Source: Planctomycetota bacterium (lineage in GTDB: Bacteria; Planctomycetota; SZUA-567; JAKLDR01). From it: DNA of 51,027 bases. The stretch spans positions 1-51,027 of the forward strand of contig JAKLDR010000021.1 in assembly GCA_022703445.1 (NCBI GenBank). The letters run 5' to 3'. Shown here one piece after another: positions 1 to 8,819 of this stretch (position 1 is its first letter; each line of letters begins with the position of its first letter). A model generated the notes under the pieces. It was not told the origin of the DNA. It saw only the letters and a list, made by a program, of their open reading frames with translations, and made no database searches. A program made the translations under genes and the position numbers.

Positions 1-1424
1 GTACGACTGGCACGACCGGTTTGGGTGGCTCCGGCGTGACGGGTTTCGGAGGCTCAGGGGTCACCGGCTTCGGCGGCTCTGGTGCGACCGGCTCGGGGAC
101 GACCGGGACGACCGGCACGACCGGCTCGGGAGTGACCGGAACGACCGGTTTGGGTGGCTCCGGCGTGACGGGCTTCGGAGGCTCCGGGACCACCGGCTTC
201 GGCGGTTCGGGCGCGATCGGCTCAGGAATGATCGGCACGACCGGTTTGGGTGGCTCCGGCGTGACGGGCTTGGGAGGCACGGGGATCCCCAAGTCCTCCG
301 GGTCGAACTCGTCAGGCGGCACTGGCTGCACGACCTTGGGCGGCTCCGGCGCAACGGGCTTCGGAGGTTCCGGCACGATCGGCTCAGGGGTGACAGGCGT
401 CACCGGCCTGGGCGGCTCCGGTAGGACCGGCTTCGGAGGTTCCGGAACCACCGGCTTCGGCGGCTCGGGCGCGACCGGCTTGGGGACTGCGGGCGTCACG
501 GGCTTGGGCGGTTCCGGGACGACAGGCTTCGGAGGTTCCGGAACCACCGGCTTCGGCGGCTCGGGCACGACCGGCTTGGGGACTGCGGGCGTCACGGGCT
601 TGGGAGCCACCGGGCCGGGCTCCTTGGGGCCGACCGGGGTAGCCGGAGGCGGAGCGCTGATCTCCACCTCCACCGGTCCGGTGGTCGCCTGCCCATGCCA
701 GTATGGACACGGGCGGATGGCGGGGCACAGGTTGTGCCGGTAGGTGGCGGTGACCGTGTAGCGCCCCGGCGGCAGGGTGCGGGACGGAGCCGCTCCCCTG
801 GCGCCCAGCGGGCGGAAGTGCCACTTGGCGTCGGCCGAGAACGGCACCATCCTGGGCGCCTCGAGATGGAGCACCGGCCAGCTGCTCGCCGGTGTGGTCC
901 CGTCACTCGCCGCCGGTGCGGCGATCCAGGAGACTCCGCCGGAGTCCAAGGCGGCGAAGCGGACCGTCCAGCCGATTTCCGGGTCGACGCCGATGACCTT
1001 CACTTCGGAGCTCCCGGCGGGGCGCAGCCACAGCTCCAGACTGAGCGGGCGCCCGGCCGAGATCCGCATCCGGCCGCCCATGGCCGCGCCGCAGATCTCG
1101 CAGAGTCCCTTCTGCCGGGCGCAGGCTCCGCAGGGTTTCCCCGCCGTCTGGGACCGGTTCTCGCTGCAGGACGGGCACTTGGCGGTACCGCCGGGACGGA
1201 ACGCGCGGGCTTCCAGCTGCCTTGCGCAGGCTTCCGAGCATACCGCGCGCCCGGCCTCCAGACTGCGGCCGATTCCGGCCTGCAGTCCGTCTGACGCCGA
1301 ACCCCACGACACCGCCGGGGATGTCCCGGGCGCGGTCGCACCATCGCGACGGAAGCAGCCGGAGAGGAGCACGCCGGCCAGGATCGCCACCGCAGTCACG
1401 CGCGCAGCCATGCTCATCGCCATC
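1..1424 (-). CDS. Pro-rich repeat lipoprotein, 3' end outside window
   Basis: The reading frame stays open from the ATG at 1424 to the window edge (474 codons, no stop), so the C-terminus is missing. The N-terminus is a lipoprotein signal: basic start, hydrophobic stretch and lipobox LLSGC, so the protein is probably membrane-anchored. A Cys-rich stretch (about residues 65-110, several CxxC pairs such as CPSC, CGAC and CEIC) resembles a zinc-ribbon-type knot. A beta-rich region follows, then from about residue 265 a long run of PEPPKPV-type heptads with V/T/A variation. The run accounts for the tandem DNA repeats at 1-620. GGAGGA lies just upstream of the start. In-frame ATGs at 1418 and 1412 are alternative starts. 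The Pro-rich arm may span the cell wall or bind partners, as such arms do in TonB-like proteins, but no TonB domain is visible. Function unknown. Confidence 0.8.
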
Positions 1425-1504
1425 CGTCCTCCGCGAGCCCCGGTGCCCAGCCGCCGCGACAGGGTCCCGGTTCCGTTATCGGCCGTGGCCGGCCGAATCC
1501 GCAT

Positions 1505-1531
1505 ATTCTACCCATCCCCGCCGGTTGGCAA
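1505..1531 (-). promoter_or_regulatory. Candidate sigma70-type promoter for the Pro-rich lipoprotein gene
   Basis: On the minus strand TTGCCA (1526-1531) and TAGAAT (1505-1510) are 15 bases apart. They lie about 80 bases upstream of the lipoprotein start and overlap the end of the upstream gene. The spacing is short, so this is tentative. Confidence 0.3.
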
Positions 1532-2245
1532 CCTCTCAACCGACCCGGTCGCTGCCCGCTCGGCGGCGTCGGCCAGGTCGCAGAGGAGGTCGAGCGCTTG
1601 AAGAACCCGCCCGGGCTCGGCCATCAACCAATCCGCGCCGCAGCCGGCATGCTTCTCGTTCATCAGAACGCTCGTCGCGAAGTCCTGCACGACCGAGCCG
1701 ATTCTATCGGCCAGCCCCGAGTTGCCGACTGTCATCTCGGCAATTTCCCTGGAAGAGGCTGCGACGTGAAGATGATGCGGGCCGAAGGAATCCTCGATGT
1801 AGAGATCCTTGCCCTTCGGCAGATGTCGTAGCGCGCTTGCGAGATACCGGGGCTCGCCCAACGATGGGCGCACAACCTGGACGAACTGCCCTGCCGGGCC
1901 AGAACATTTCACGCTCAGCCACGCCAAGGACGTGGGCCAACACTCATCGTCAGATTCCCAGCAGAGCTCAAACGATCTTAACCGATGCGTTCCCTCAACC
2001 ATGGGCAACGTGCCTGAGTAGGCCCAGCGCGGCTTGGCGTTTCGCACGGAGAAGCCCCTGGCCGAAGCGAACGCCCGCCAGTTGGCCTCGGCTCGCTTCC
2101 TTCTGCGCCGATAGAGGAAGTTCTCCAGGAAGTGATAGACAGCAAGAACTACAAGGAACGCTATGAGAGCCACTGCAACCCAACTGAGCCAACCACGAAC
2201 CGGCCTGAGCCAATCAAGCCATTCGTGCAGCGCCGTTTGGCTCAT
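1508..2245 (-). CDS. Hypothetical single-pass membrane protein
   Basis: This 245-residue protein has one strong N-terminal transmembrane helix (about residues 20-45, WVAVALIAFLVVLAVYHFL). A very basic RRRRKR stop-transfer follows, so the bulk (residues 55-245) is probably cytoplasmic. The soluble part has no motif I recognise and looks like a small alpha/beta domain. Base composition is visibly less GC-rich than its neighbours, which may indicate later acquisition. The start is an ATG preceded by a GGAG-containing arm of a dispersed repeat (2246-2280) that may act as ribosome binding site. It is co-directional with the Pro-rich lipoprotein downstream. Function unknown. Confidence 0.7.
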   Translation of the reverse strand: MSQTALHEWLDWLRPVRGWLSWVAVALIAFLVVLAVYHFLENFLYRRRRKRAEANWRAFASARGFSVRNAKPRWAYSGTLPMVEGTHRLRSFELCWESDDECWPTSLAWLSVKCSGPAGQFVQVVRPSLGEPRYLASALRHLPKGKDLYIEDSFGPHHLHVAASSREIAEMTVGNSGLADRIGSVVQDFATSVLMNEKHAGCGADWLMAEPGRVLQALDLLCDLADAAERAATGSVERLPTGGDG

Positions 2246-2280
2246 ACTCCGCGTCCCTCCGCGTCCTCTGCGGTAAAAGC
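2246..2280. repeat. Single arm of a GACGCGGAGG-type dispersed repeat
   Basis: On the minus strand this reads as repeated GACGCGGAG-like units after CCGCAGAG. The style resembles the other short dispersed repeats in the window, but only one arm is present. It fills most of the gap between two minus-strand genes. Confidence 0.4.
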
Positions 2281-2285
2281 CCCCG

Positions 2286-4643
2286 TCACGACATCCTGAG
2301 CTGCTTTCGGATGATCCACTCCGCCCCGGCCGCCACGATGAAGAGCGCGACCATCAGCCAGTTCTTCCAGGCCTGGTCCGGGTAGAAGGCGATGACCTGC
2401 GCGGTGCGGGTGGCCCGGACCTCGCCGGTCAGCGCCGCGGTAAGCTCGTCGAGCCGGGCGAGCTCGAAGTAGCGACCGCGGGTCTCGTCGGCGATGCGGC
2501 GCAGCAGCCGGTCGTTGAGGTCCAGTTTCTCGAACTCGAGATTCGGCTTGCCCACCCGGAACTCGAGCGTCACCTCGCCGAGCGCCCTGCCGCCGTCGGC
2601 GGCCGAAACGAGGAGCTTGTAGCTGCCCGGTCCTGGCGGGGTCCAGGAGGTCTCGAACTGGCCGGGACTCTCGGCGACGGCGGCAAGCACAACCTTGCCG
2701 CCGGGTGTCGGGTTTCGGGTGTCAGGCGTCAGGGGAGGAACGGGCTCTTTGCCTGACACCTGAAACCTGACACCTGACCCCTCTATCCTCGCCTCGACTC
2801 TGGCGTTCGGCGCCAGCCGCCCGCCGTCGCCGTGGGCCTCGGCCCAGATGCGGACCTTCTCGCCGGGCTGGTAGAGGTTCCGGTCGATGTGCGCGGTGAC
2901 GCCCGCCGACTCGCTCTGGCGCTTGACCTCCTCGCTGGCCAGCCAGCGGACCAGCTGGCCCCAGAAGCGGGCGTAGGGGGTCTGCCGGCCCTGCCCGCGC
3001 AGAAGCTCCCACTTCCAGGTCGGGCCGGCGGCGAAGACCGCGCTGCGCCCCTTGCCGTAGCGCTGGACGGCGAGCACCGTGCGGGGCTTGCCGGCCGCGT
3101 CCGGGACGTCGGGGGCGACGGCCAGCACCTCGGCGCCGGGCTTGGCGGCGCCCAGGAAGTTCAGGAACTCGAGCTTGGGCAGCTTGCCCGCGTCGGCCGC
3201 CGCGAAGAAGTCCCCGCAGCCGGTGAAGACGGGGTGGGCCCGGCCGGCGGCGGTGAGCTGCAGGGGGAAGGCCCCGGCCCGGGCCTCCGGGGGCGCGATG
3301 TCCACGGGCAGCAGTTCGGCGAGTTTGGAGCCAGCCCAGCCGCCGGCGCCGAAGCTGGCCTGTCCGGAGAGGCACAGCAGCCCCGCGCCCTCCGAGACCG
3401 CCCTGCGCAGGGCCTCCAGCTGCGCGTCGGAGAAGCTGTCGCGCTCGATGTCGCCGAGGACGAACACGTTGAACTTGCGGGCCTCGTCGTAGGACTCCGG
3501 GAAGAACTTGCCGGCGACGCTCGAGCGGGCCGCGCCGGAGGGCGGCTGCTCCACGAAGGTCCCGGGCTTCAGGCGGTAGACGCCGGTGACCTCCACGGTG
3601 GGGTCGAGCGCCCAGTTGCGGCGCAGGAAGCCGTACTCCGGCCGGACCCGGCCCTCGACGTAGAGCACCCGCAGCCGCGGTTCGGTGACGTTGAGCAGGA
3701 ACTCCTGGACGTTGTTCTCGCGGATGCGCTCGGCCTCGTCGAAGCGCGCCGAGACCTTGGCGCGGAAGGAGCCGGCCTTGCTGGGCGTGAAACGCAGGAC
3801 CAGCTCCTGGTCGCCCCTGCGGCCGTCGAGCGGCGGCGACTCCTGTTGGTCCTTGACCGGCTCGCCCTGGCCGTCCTCGACGATCAGGGAAACCGGGATG
3901 CGCCGCCCGCGGAAGCCGGTGGCGTCGATGCCGACGCGGACCTCGCAGACGTTGTCGACGGCGGCGAAGCGCGGGGCCTCGACCGAGTTGACGGCCACGT
4001 CCTTGAAGTCCTCGCTCTCGGACAGGCGGGTGCCCGCGCCGACGGTGTAGACCGGGAAGCCGAGCTTCCTGATCTCGGCCGCGGCGTCGGCGCCGGAGTT
4101 GTCCTCGCCGTCGGTGATGACCACGGCGCCGGCCAGGCGCTCGCCCTGGAGGTCGGCGGCCGCGCCGGCCAGGGCCGCGGCGAGGTTGGTGGCCTCCCCG
4201 CCGGCCGATTCGCTGCGGAGGTCCTTGTCCTCGGCGAGCCTGTGCGGAGCGCCGTCGAAGGACCACAGGCGCACGTCGAAGTCCGAGCCGAGCTCATCGA
4301 GCGCCCCGCCCCGTCCGGAGAGCAGCCCCCTGGCCCGGTCGAAGCGCGCCGGCAGCCCCGGCGCGTCGGAGATGCCCATGCTTCGGGAGCGGTCGAGGCA
4401 CACCAGGAGCACGTCGCGCTCGGCCCGGCCGGTCTCGAAGCGGCAGGAAGGTCGGAAGAGGACGGCCACCACCATGAGGATGAGCCCGATGCGCAGGGCG
4501 ATCATGGCGACGAGTGCCGAGCGATGGCTGCGCACGGCGGCTCGCCGGTAGAAGAAGATCACCGCACCGGCGGCGAGGCCGGCGAGGCCCAGCAGCAGCC
4601 ACCAGGAGTAGCCGCTGTCCAGGGCGATGCGCAGGTGGCTCAT
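2286..4643 (-). CDS. VWA-domain / glutamine-amidotransferase-like membrane protein
   Basis: This 785-residue membrane protein has two N-terminal helices (about 13-32 and 45-63). A von Willebrand A domain follows, beginning at residue 80 with a complete MIDAS start (DRSRS at 84-88). Ig-like beta segments come next, then a class-I glutamine-amidotransferase-like (ThuA/GATase) fold around residues 330-560 (FVLGDIERDSF, GAGLLCLSGQ), another beta domain, and a C-terminal helix near 760-780. This layout is known from PVC and Bacteroidetes 'VWA/glutamine amidotransferase-like' proteins near BatA-type operons. The GATase part appears to lack the catalytic Cys nucleophile elbow, so a structural role is likely. 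A dispersed inverted repeat (2703-2781) lies in frame inside the gene. The gene stands alone with a TATAAT only 8 bases before its ATG. Substrate unknown. Confidence 0.8.
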   Translation of the reverse strand: MSHLRIALDSGYSWWLLLGLAGLAAGAVIFFYRRAAVRSHRSALVAMIALRIGLILMVVAVLFRPSCRFETGRAERDVLLVCLDRSRSMGISDAPGLPARFDRARGLLSGRGGALDELGSDFDVRLWSFDGAPHRLAEDKDLRSESAGGEATNLAAALAGAAADLQGERLAGAVVITDGEDNSGADAAAEIRKLGFPVYTVGAGTRLSESEDFKDVAVNSVEAPRFAAVDNVCEVRVGIDATGFRGRRIPVSLIVEDGQGEPVKDQQESPPLDGRRGDQELVLRFTPSKAGSFRAKVSARFDEAERIRENNVQEFLLNVTEPRLRVLYVEGRVRPEYGFLRRNWALDPTVEVTGVYRLKPGTFVEQPPSGAARSSVAGKFFPESYDEARKFNVFVLGDIERDSFSDAQLEALRRAVSEGAGLLCLSGQASFGAGGWAGSKLAELLPVDIAPPEARAGAFPLQLTAAGRAHPVFTGCGDFFAAADAGKLPKLEFLNFLGAAKPGAEVLAVAPDVPDAAGKPRTVLAVQRYGKGRSAVFAAGPTWKWELLRGQGRQTPYARFWGQLVRWLASEEVKRQSESAGVTAHIDRNLYQPGEKVRIWAEAHGDGGRLAPNARVEARIEGSGVRFQVSGKEPVPPLTPDTRNPTPGGKVVLAAVAESPGQFETSWTPPGPGSYKLLVSAADGGRALGEVTLEFRVGKPNLEFEKLDLNDRLLRRIADETRGRYFELARLDELTAALTGEVRATRTAQVIAFYPDQAWKNWLMVALFIVAAGAEWIIRKQLRMS
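2703..2781. repeat. Family B inverted repeat (GTGTCAGG type) inside a CDS
   Basis: The left arm (2703-2735) and right arm (2751-2781) are imperfect reverse complements built from GGTGTCAGG/CCTGACACC and TTTCGGGT/ACCTGAAA elements. The same sequence family occurs at 14321-14390 and 20603-20663. Here it is translated without a stop in the VWA protein and adds about 26 residues between beta segments. Confidence 0.8.
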
Positions 4644-4651
4644 GGCCGGAG

Positions 4652-4680
4652 ATTATAGGCCGGCCCATCCGCGGACGCCA
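4652..4680 (-). promoter_or_regulatory. TATAAT promoter giving a near-leaderless VWA mRNA
   Basis: The minus strand has TATAAT at 4652-4657, 8 bases from the ATG at 4643, with a weak -35 (TGGCGT, 4675-4680, spacer 17). There is no Shine-Dalgarno, so transcription would start at or next to the start codon. The same CCGGCCTATAAT layout precedes the gene starting at 25408. Confidence 0.5.
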
Positions 4681-4710
4681 GTTCCACGGAGCCGAGGCTA
4701 AGTCGTGTAT

Positions 4711-4811
4711 AGCCGCAAGAAGGCGCAAGATGCGCAAAGGGTTGAGAAGCGTCCACACCAAGGATGCCGCATGCTCTCTCTTGCGCCTTCTTTGCGCATC
4801 TTTGCGGCCAA
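4711..4811. repeat. Family A inverted repeat (GCCGCAAAG..GCGCAAGG type)
   Basis: The left arm (4711-4740) and right arm (4779-4811) are imperfect reverse complements made of CCGCAA, GGCGCAAG and TGCGCAAAGG words. They could fold into a long hairpin. The repeat lies between divergent genes (VWA and the GntR-LacI regulator). Related copies lie at 48268-48370, 48426-48455 and 48884-48988. Confidence 0.85.
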
Positions 4812-4895
4812 GGAATCTTACCGGGATTTCCCATGGCGGCCAGCCGGGAGCGGTGTATAGTTGTGTGTGGCACCAGTAGGCACGAAAGGCACCGC

Positions 4896-5999
4896 ATGGC
4901 AAGTCGCAGATTCAGGTCGGGCCCGGACTCGTCCCGGGTGGCGCGCGAGCTGCGCTCGGCGATCGGCGCCGGGCGCTTCCCTACCGGGCAGTTTCTGCCC
5001 TGCACCCGGGATCTCGGGCGCCAGCACAAGGTCTCGGCCGAGACGGTGCGGCGGGCGCTGAAGGCCATGGAGGTCGAGGGCCTGATTGCTGCCGAGCCGC
5101 GGCACGGCTTCCAAGTCATCCGCCGGCCCAAGGACGCCAAGGCTCCGGCCGTGGCCTACGTGCTGGCCGAGTGGGACCCGGAGAAGCCGCACGGCTTCTC
5201 GGCGCTGATGCTCTCCGCCTTCCAGCGGGCCTCCGGCCGCGGCGGGACCACTTTGGTCGGCCTCGGCGACAGCGGCGGCGACCCCGGGCCCCTGGTCGAG
5301 CAGCTCCGCAAGGCCGAGGCCGGCGGCATCGTGCTCGACAGCCCCAACGCGGCGCTCTTCGAGTCGCTGGGCAAGCTCGGTCTGCCCATGGTGGTCGCCG
5401 AGAGCTGGGACCCGGCCCGCGGGGTCGACTCGGTGATCCAGGACAACTTCAGCGGCGCGCTGCAGGCCGCCGAGCACCTGGCCGCGCGCGGCCACAAGCG
5501 CATCGGCTGGGCCGGCCCGACCATCGAATCCATCCAGGCGGTCGAGCGCTGGGGCGGCGCGGTGGCCGGGCTGCGCCGGCGCGGACTGGAGATCCCGGCG
5601 GAGCTCGTGGCCGGGGACGTCAACATGCGGAACATCGAGGCCGCCCAGGCGCTGTTGGCCCGGCCGGATCGTCCGACCGCGGTGATCGCCCTGTGGGCCA
5701 ACGTGGCCACGGCCGTGGCGCGCGCCGCGGCCAACCTCGGACTCGAGCTCGGCCGCGACCTGGAACTGGTCGGCTGGGCCACCGAGGAGGAGTTCGAATC
5801 CTACCAGGGCTTCTTTCCCGGCGGCCGGGCTCCGGCCACGGTGACCTGGAGGATTGAGACGCTGGCCGAGATGGCGCTGGCCCGGCTGGCCGAGCGCCGG
5901 GCGAATCCGCACCTGCCGCCGGCGCGCATCAACGTCGAGGCGCGGCTGCGGCCGGCGGACGCGCTGCCGCCGGCCGGCGCAAATGGAGGAACTCCATGA
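4896..5999 (+). CDS. GntR-type transcriptional regulator with LacI-type sensor domain
   Basis: The N-terminal 75 residues are a GntR winged helix (AIGAGRFPTGQFLPCTRDLG, then VSAETVRRALKAMEVEGLI). Residues 85-367 are a periplasmic-binding-protein-like LacI/GalR sensor (HLAARGHKRIGWAGP, RPTAVIALW). The same two-domain order occurs in AraR and in many sugar-responsive regulators. The ATG at 4896 follows an AAAGG and gives a 367-residue protein, matching the 368-residue paralogue at 10171. An upstream extension would run through the repeat. It overlaps the PQQ-like gene by 4 bases (ATGA), so the two are probably co-translated and the propeller protein is a likely target. The effector, perhaps a sugar, is unknown. 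Confidence 0.85.
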   Translation: MASRRFRSGPDSSRVARELRSAIGAGRFPTGQFLPCTRDLGRQHKVSAETVRRALKAMEVEGLIAAEPRHGFQVIRRPKDAKAPAVAYVLAEWDPEKPHGFSALMLSAFQRASGRGGTTLVGLGDSGGDPGPLVEQLRKAEAGGIVLDSPNAALFESLGKLGLPMVVAESWDPARGVDSVIQDNFSGALQAAEHLAARGHKRIGWAGPTIESIQAVERWGGAVAGLRRRGLEIPAELVAGDVNMRNIEAAQALLARPDRPTAVIALWANVATAVARAAANLGLELGRDLELVGWATEEEFESYQGFFPGGRAPATVTWRIETLAEMALARLAERRANPHLPPARINVEARLRPADALPPAGANGGTP

Positions 6000-8314
6000 G
6001 TCGGATATTGCCCATCGCATTGGCGCTAATGGTCGGTCTGGCCGGCTCCGCTCCGGCCTCAGACTGGCCGCAGTACAAGCGCGACGCGGCCCGCACCGCG
6101 GACGCCGCCGACGAGGCGCTCACTCTGCCGCTCCAACGGGTCCTGGCGATGCAGTTCCCGTCGCCGATCTACGCCTCGGCCGCGGTGGTGGGCGGGAGGG
6201 TATACGCCGTCGACGAGCGCGGCCTGGTGGCCTGCATCGAGATCGCCGGGCCGAAGCTGCTCTGGACCGCCGAGATCGGCGGCGTCTCCAACCGCTCCTC
6301 ACCGGCAGTTTCCGGCGGGAAGGTCTTCGTCGGCTCGACGGCCGGGCATCTCGTGGTGCTCGAAGCTGCCACCGGCAAGGAGGTCGCGAAAGTCCCGGCC
6401 GAGGGCGGAGTCATTGCCGCGCCGGCCGTCGCCAACGACGCCGTCTACTGCCTGACCTTCAACGGCAAGATGCTCAAGGTGGACATGTCCGGCAAGTTGG
6501 TTTGGGCCTTTGACGGCGGCAAGGTCGCCAACGGCGAGTTCATGGTCCAGGGGAAGCTCGTGAGCTTCCAGGCCGGCCCGGTCGACGAGAAGGGTCCGGC
6601 CGAGCCCTATGCCTGGCACGTTCTGGAGGATCTCGGCGACAAGGCCGAACGCCGGCAGTTCCTGCGCCGCGGAGACCTCGAGGGCGGCAAGGTCAAGCTG
6701 CCCAAGAATCCGGCGGAGTCGGATACCGGCCTCTACCAGCGCGACGGCTGGGTGCCGCAGCTCGGCGCCACGCGGCGCGGGGCGGTCAGCGTCTTCCGGG
6801 ACCTCGACATGCTCAACTGGGCCTGTCCTGGCGGCGGCCGTGCGGCGGTTAGCGGGCACGTCTCCCAGCCGGCGCTCGGCAAGGACCACGCCGTCGTCGG
6901 CGACGCCGACGGGCGGGTCAGCTTCTTCAACCTGATCCCCGAGAGGAACTTCGCGGGCAAGCCGCTCTGGAGCTACGAGACGAGCCGCCTGGGCAAGCCC
7001 AACGGCGGGATCAGCGCAACGGCCGCCATCTCCGGCGGGGTCGTCTACATCGGCGGCGAGGATGGGATCCTCTACGGCCTGGGCCGCGGGGCCGAAGCCC
7101 CGGTCGGCTCCGTCCGCCCGCAAGTCAACAGGCCGCCGGTGCCCCGGCCCGGCGAGGAACTCAAGGGCCCGGAGTGGCCGACGGTCGGCGGGGACATGAG
7201 CTACGCCGGGCTCTCCCCCGAGAAGAGCCTCAAGCCGCCCTTCAAGACCCTGTGGAAGACCCGGCTGGCCGGCTGCGGCGGGCAGAACAACGTGGTGGTC
7301 GCCGACGGGATGGTCTTCGTGGCCAGCTTCAATGGCCACCTTGAGGCGATCGACGCGGCCAGCGGCGAGATCGTCTGGCGCACCTACCAGGCCGGCATCC
7401 GCCGCTCCGGAGAGTACGGCAACGACGGGCCGGTCACCTACGCCGACGGCAGGCTGCTGATGATCCGCCGCAACGGCCTGTGGTGCCACGACTCCCGGAC
7501 CGGCGACCTGCTCTGGAGGAACCCCCGGCCGATTCTGCCGGTCCCGGGCGGAGCGCCGCAGGGCGATGGCCAGGTGGTCGTCGACGGCAAGGTGCTCATC
7601 GCCTGGCAGGAGAAGGGCGCGGGCATCGAGACCGCGGCGCTCGATCTCAACACCGGCAAGGAAGTCTGGCACACCAGCCACGAGTGGGCTGTGCCCACGG
7701 CGCCGGCGGGCGTCAAGAACGTCTCCGTGCGCGTCTGCCAGGGGGCGCTCGGCGAGAAGACCTGGTTCGTCTCGGCCGGCGCCTCCCGCAACGGCGGCGA
7801 GGGCGGGGCTCTCGGCGGCATCACCATGGCCATCGACCCGGCCAGCGGCAAGCAGCTCTGGAAGAACGAGGAGGGCGGCATCAGCGGCTGGGGCGGGGTC
7901 AACTGTCGCAACGGCGTGGTGGTCGCCTACCACACGTTCGGCCGGGGGCTAATCGCCTTCGACGCCAAGACGGGCAAGACGCTGTGGGACCGCCGCCACG
8001 GGGTCAACCAACCGGGCCCCGGCTGCTGGCACACCATGCCGCTGACCGACGAGTTCCTGGCCAGCCAGTGCCAGAAGGGCAGCCTGGGCGGGTACTGCAC
8101 CGACACGGTCTGGGCCAACGGCTTCTTCTACGGGCCGCCGGGCTGTTCATCGCACGTCCTGTCCGCCCGCAAGATGGACGGCGGCGAGGTCTGGCGCCAC
8201 GTGGTCATTAGCCGCGGCTGCCCCGCGCCGGCCCCGGCCTACGGGCGGCTCTACTACGCGGGCAACGGCGAGGGCGTGGCCTACTGCTTCGTCAACCAGG
8301 ACTTCGTAAAATGA
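5996..8314 (+). CDS. Secreted PQQ-like beta-propeller repeat protein
   Basis: This 772-residue protein has a Sec signal peptide (hydrophobic 5-18, cleavage probably after GSAPAS). Two sets of PQQ-binding-like propeller repeats follow, with blade signatures such as GGRVYAVDERGLVACIE, TGKEVAKV, DAASGEIVWRT and DAKTGKTLWDRR. The repeats resemble quinoprotein dehydrogenases and BamB, but the metal- and PQQ-ligand constellation of a catalytic alcohol dehydrogenase is not evident. A binding or scaffold role outside the cytoplasm is therefore more likely. GGAGG precedes the ATG, which overlaps the regulator gene; the stop overlaps the next small gene, so all three form one unit. Confidence 0.8.
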   Translation: MSRILPIALALMVGLAGSAPASDWPQYKRDAARTADAADEALTLPLQRVLAMQFPSPIYASAAVVGGRVYAVDERGLVACIEIAGPKLLWTAEIGGVSNRSSPAVSGGKVFVGSTAGHLVVLEAATGKEVAKVPAEGGVIAAPAVANDAVYCLTFNGKMLKVDMSGKLVWAFDGGKVANGEFMVQGKLVSFQAGPVDEKGPAEPYAWHVLEDLGDKAERRQFLRRGDLEGGKVKLPKNPAESDTGLYQRDGWVPQLGATRRGAVSVFRDLDMLNWACPGGGRAAVSGHVSQPALGKDHAVVGDADGRVSFFNLIPERNFAGKPLWSYETSRLGKPNGGISATAAISGGVVYIGGEDGILYGLGRGAEAPVGSVRPQVNRPPVPRPGEELKGPEWPTVGGDMSYAGLSPEKSLKPPFKTLWKTRLAGCGGQNNVVVADGMVFVASFNGHLEAIDAASGEIVWRTYQAGIRRSGEYGNDGPVTYADGRLLMIRRNGLWCHDSRTGDLLWRNPRPILPVPGGAPQGDGQVVVDGKVLIAWQEKGAGIETAALDLNTGKEVWHTSHEWAVPTAPAGVKNVSVRVCQGALGEKTWFVSAGASRNGGEGGALGGITMAIDPASGKQLWKNEEGGISGWGGVNCRNGVVVAYHTFGRGLIAFDAKTGKTLWDRRHGVNQPGPGCWHTMPLTDEFLASQCQKGSLGGYCTDTVWANGFFYGPPGCSSHVLSARKMDGGEVWRHVVISRGCPAPAPAYGRLYYAGNGEGVAYCFVNQDFVK

Positions 8315-8559
8315 TCCGCGACTTCGCAAAGGACTACGCCGTTCTCCAGAAGGAGTTCGGCGGGGTGCTTTGCCTGATGGACATCGAGGGCAAACTCATC
8401 CTCCTGGACCGGCAGCATGGCGAGTGGTTCGGCTACTTCGACCGCCAGGGCAACTGCACCCACACCTGCAAGGGCGGCAACCACAAGGGCTTCTTCCACC
8501 TGCCGCGCTTTCTGATGATGACCGCGCAGAGGATAGAGCGGGCGGCGTGCCGCGCTTGA
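8311..8559 (+). CDS. Small hypothetical protein coupled to the PQQ-like gene
   Basis: The 82-codon frame starts at an ATG overlapping the PQQ-like stop (ATGA), which suggests translational coupling. The product has no signal peptide or membrane helix and looks like a small alpha/beta protein (KLILLDRQHGEWFGYFDRQG) with two nearby Cys residues and several His. I do not recognise the family. Codon use matches its neighbours and the overlap supports a real gene. It may be a cytoplasmic partner or the remnant of a longer domain. Confidence 0.55.
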   Translation: MIRDFAKDYAVLQKEFGGVLCLMDIEGKLILLDRQHGEWFGYFDRQGNCTHTCKGGNHKGFFHLPRFLMMTAQRIERAACRA

Positions 8560-8624
8560 CAAGGCCCGCCCCCCGGCAACAATCGGCTGCCGCGTTGGAC
8601 AGACGGCCCAGGAGCATCGCATCC

Positions 8625-8819
8625 GTGGCGAAGGCGAAAAGACAGCGCTCAGACCGCGCACCGCAGTCGCGCCGGAAGCGCCGCACCCACAGCGCGGACG
8701 GCGTGGACCTCACGCTCATCAGGTGGATGCTCTCCCTGACGCCGGGGGAGCGCCTCAAGGTGTTGCGGAACAACATGCGCGCCATGATGAGGCTGAGGAA
8801 TGGAACCGTCGCAACCTGA
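8625..8819 (+). CDS. Small basic protein, putative antitoxin/partner of nucleotidyltransferase
   Basis: A GTG start with AGGAG 10 bases upstream gives 64 residues. The N-terminal third is very basic (KAKRQRSDR, RRKRRTH). The C-terminal part has the helical pattern VDLTLIRWMLSLTPGERL followed by KVLRNNMRAMMRLRNG. Proteins with this 'LTPxERLxVL' helix are often encoded just before nucleotidyltransferase-fold genes, as here, where the two frames overlap by 20 bases. The arrangement suggests a toxin-antitoxin-like or regulator-enzyme pair. This is inference from arrangement and a remembered family pattern. Confidence 0.6.
   Translation: MAKAKRQRSDRAPQSRRKRRTHSADGVDLTLIRWMLSLTPGERLKVLRNNMRAMMRLRNGTVAT

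Noticed and set aside
1..620. CRISPR-like tandem repeats
   Set aside because: Units are contiguous coding heptads with no unique spacers of constant length.
21..743. Plus-strand Gly-rich repeat protein (GGSGVTGFGGSG type)
   Set aside because: It is the antisense of the minus-strand lipoprotein, whose frame is open for 474 codons with signal peptide and Shine-Dalgarno; the repeats encode PEPPKPV heptads.
4235..4265. Family F-like TTCGAC palindrome within the VWA gene
   Set aside because: Only one arm resembles family F, and the translated WSFDGAPHRLAEDKD fits the protein, so chance is likely.
5785..5800. tRNA T-arm-like GTTCGAATCC
   Set aside because: It lies inside the regulator gene with no acceptor or anticodon stems around it.
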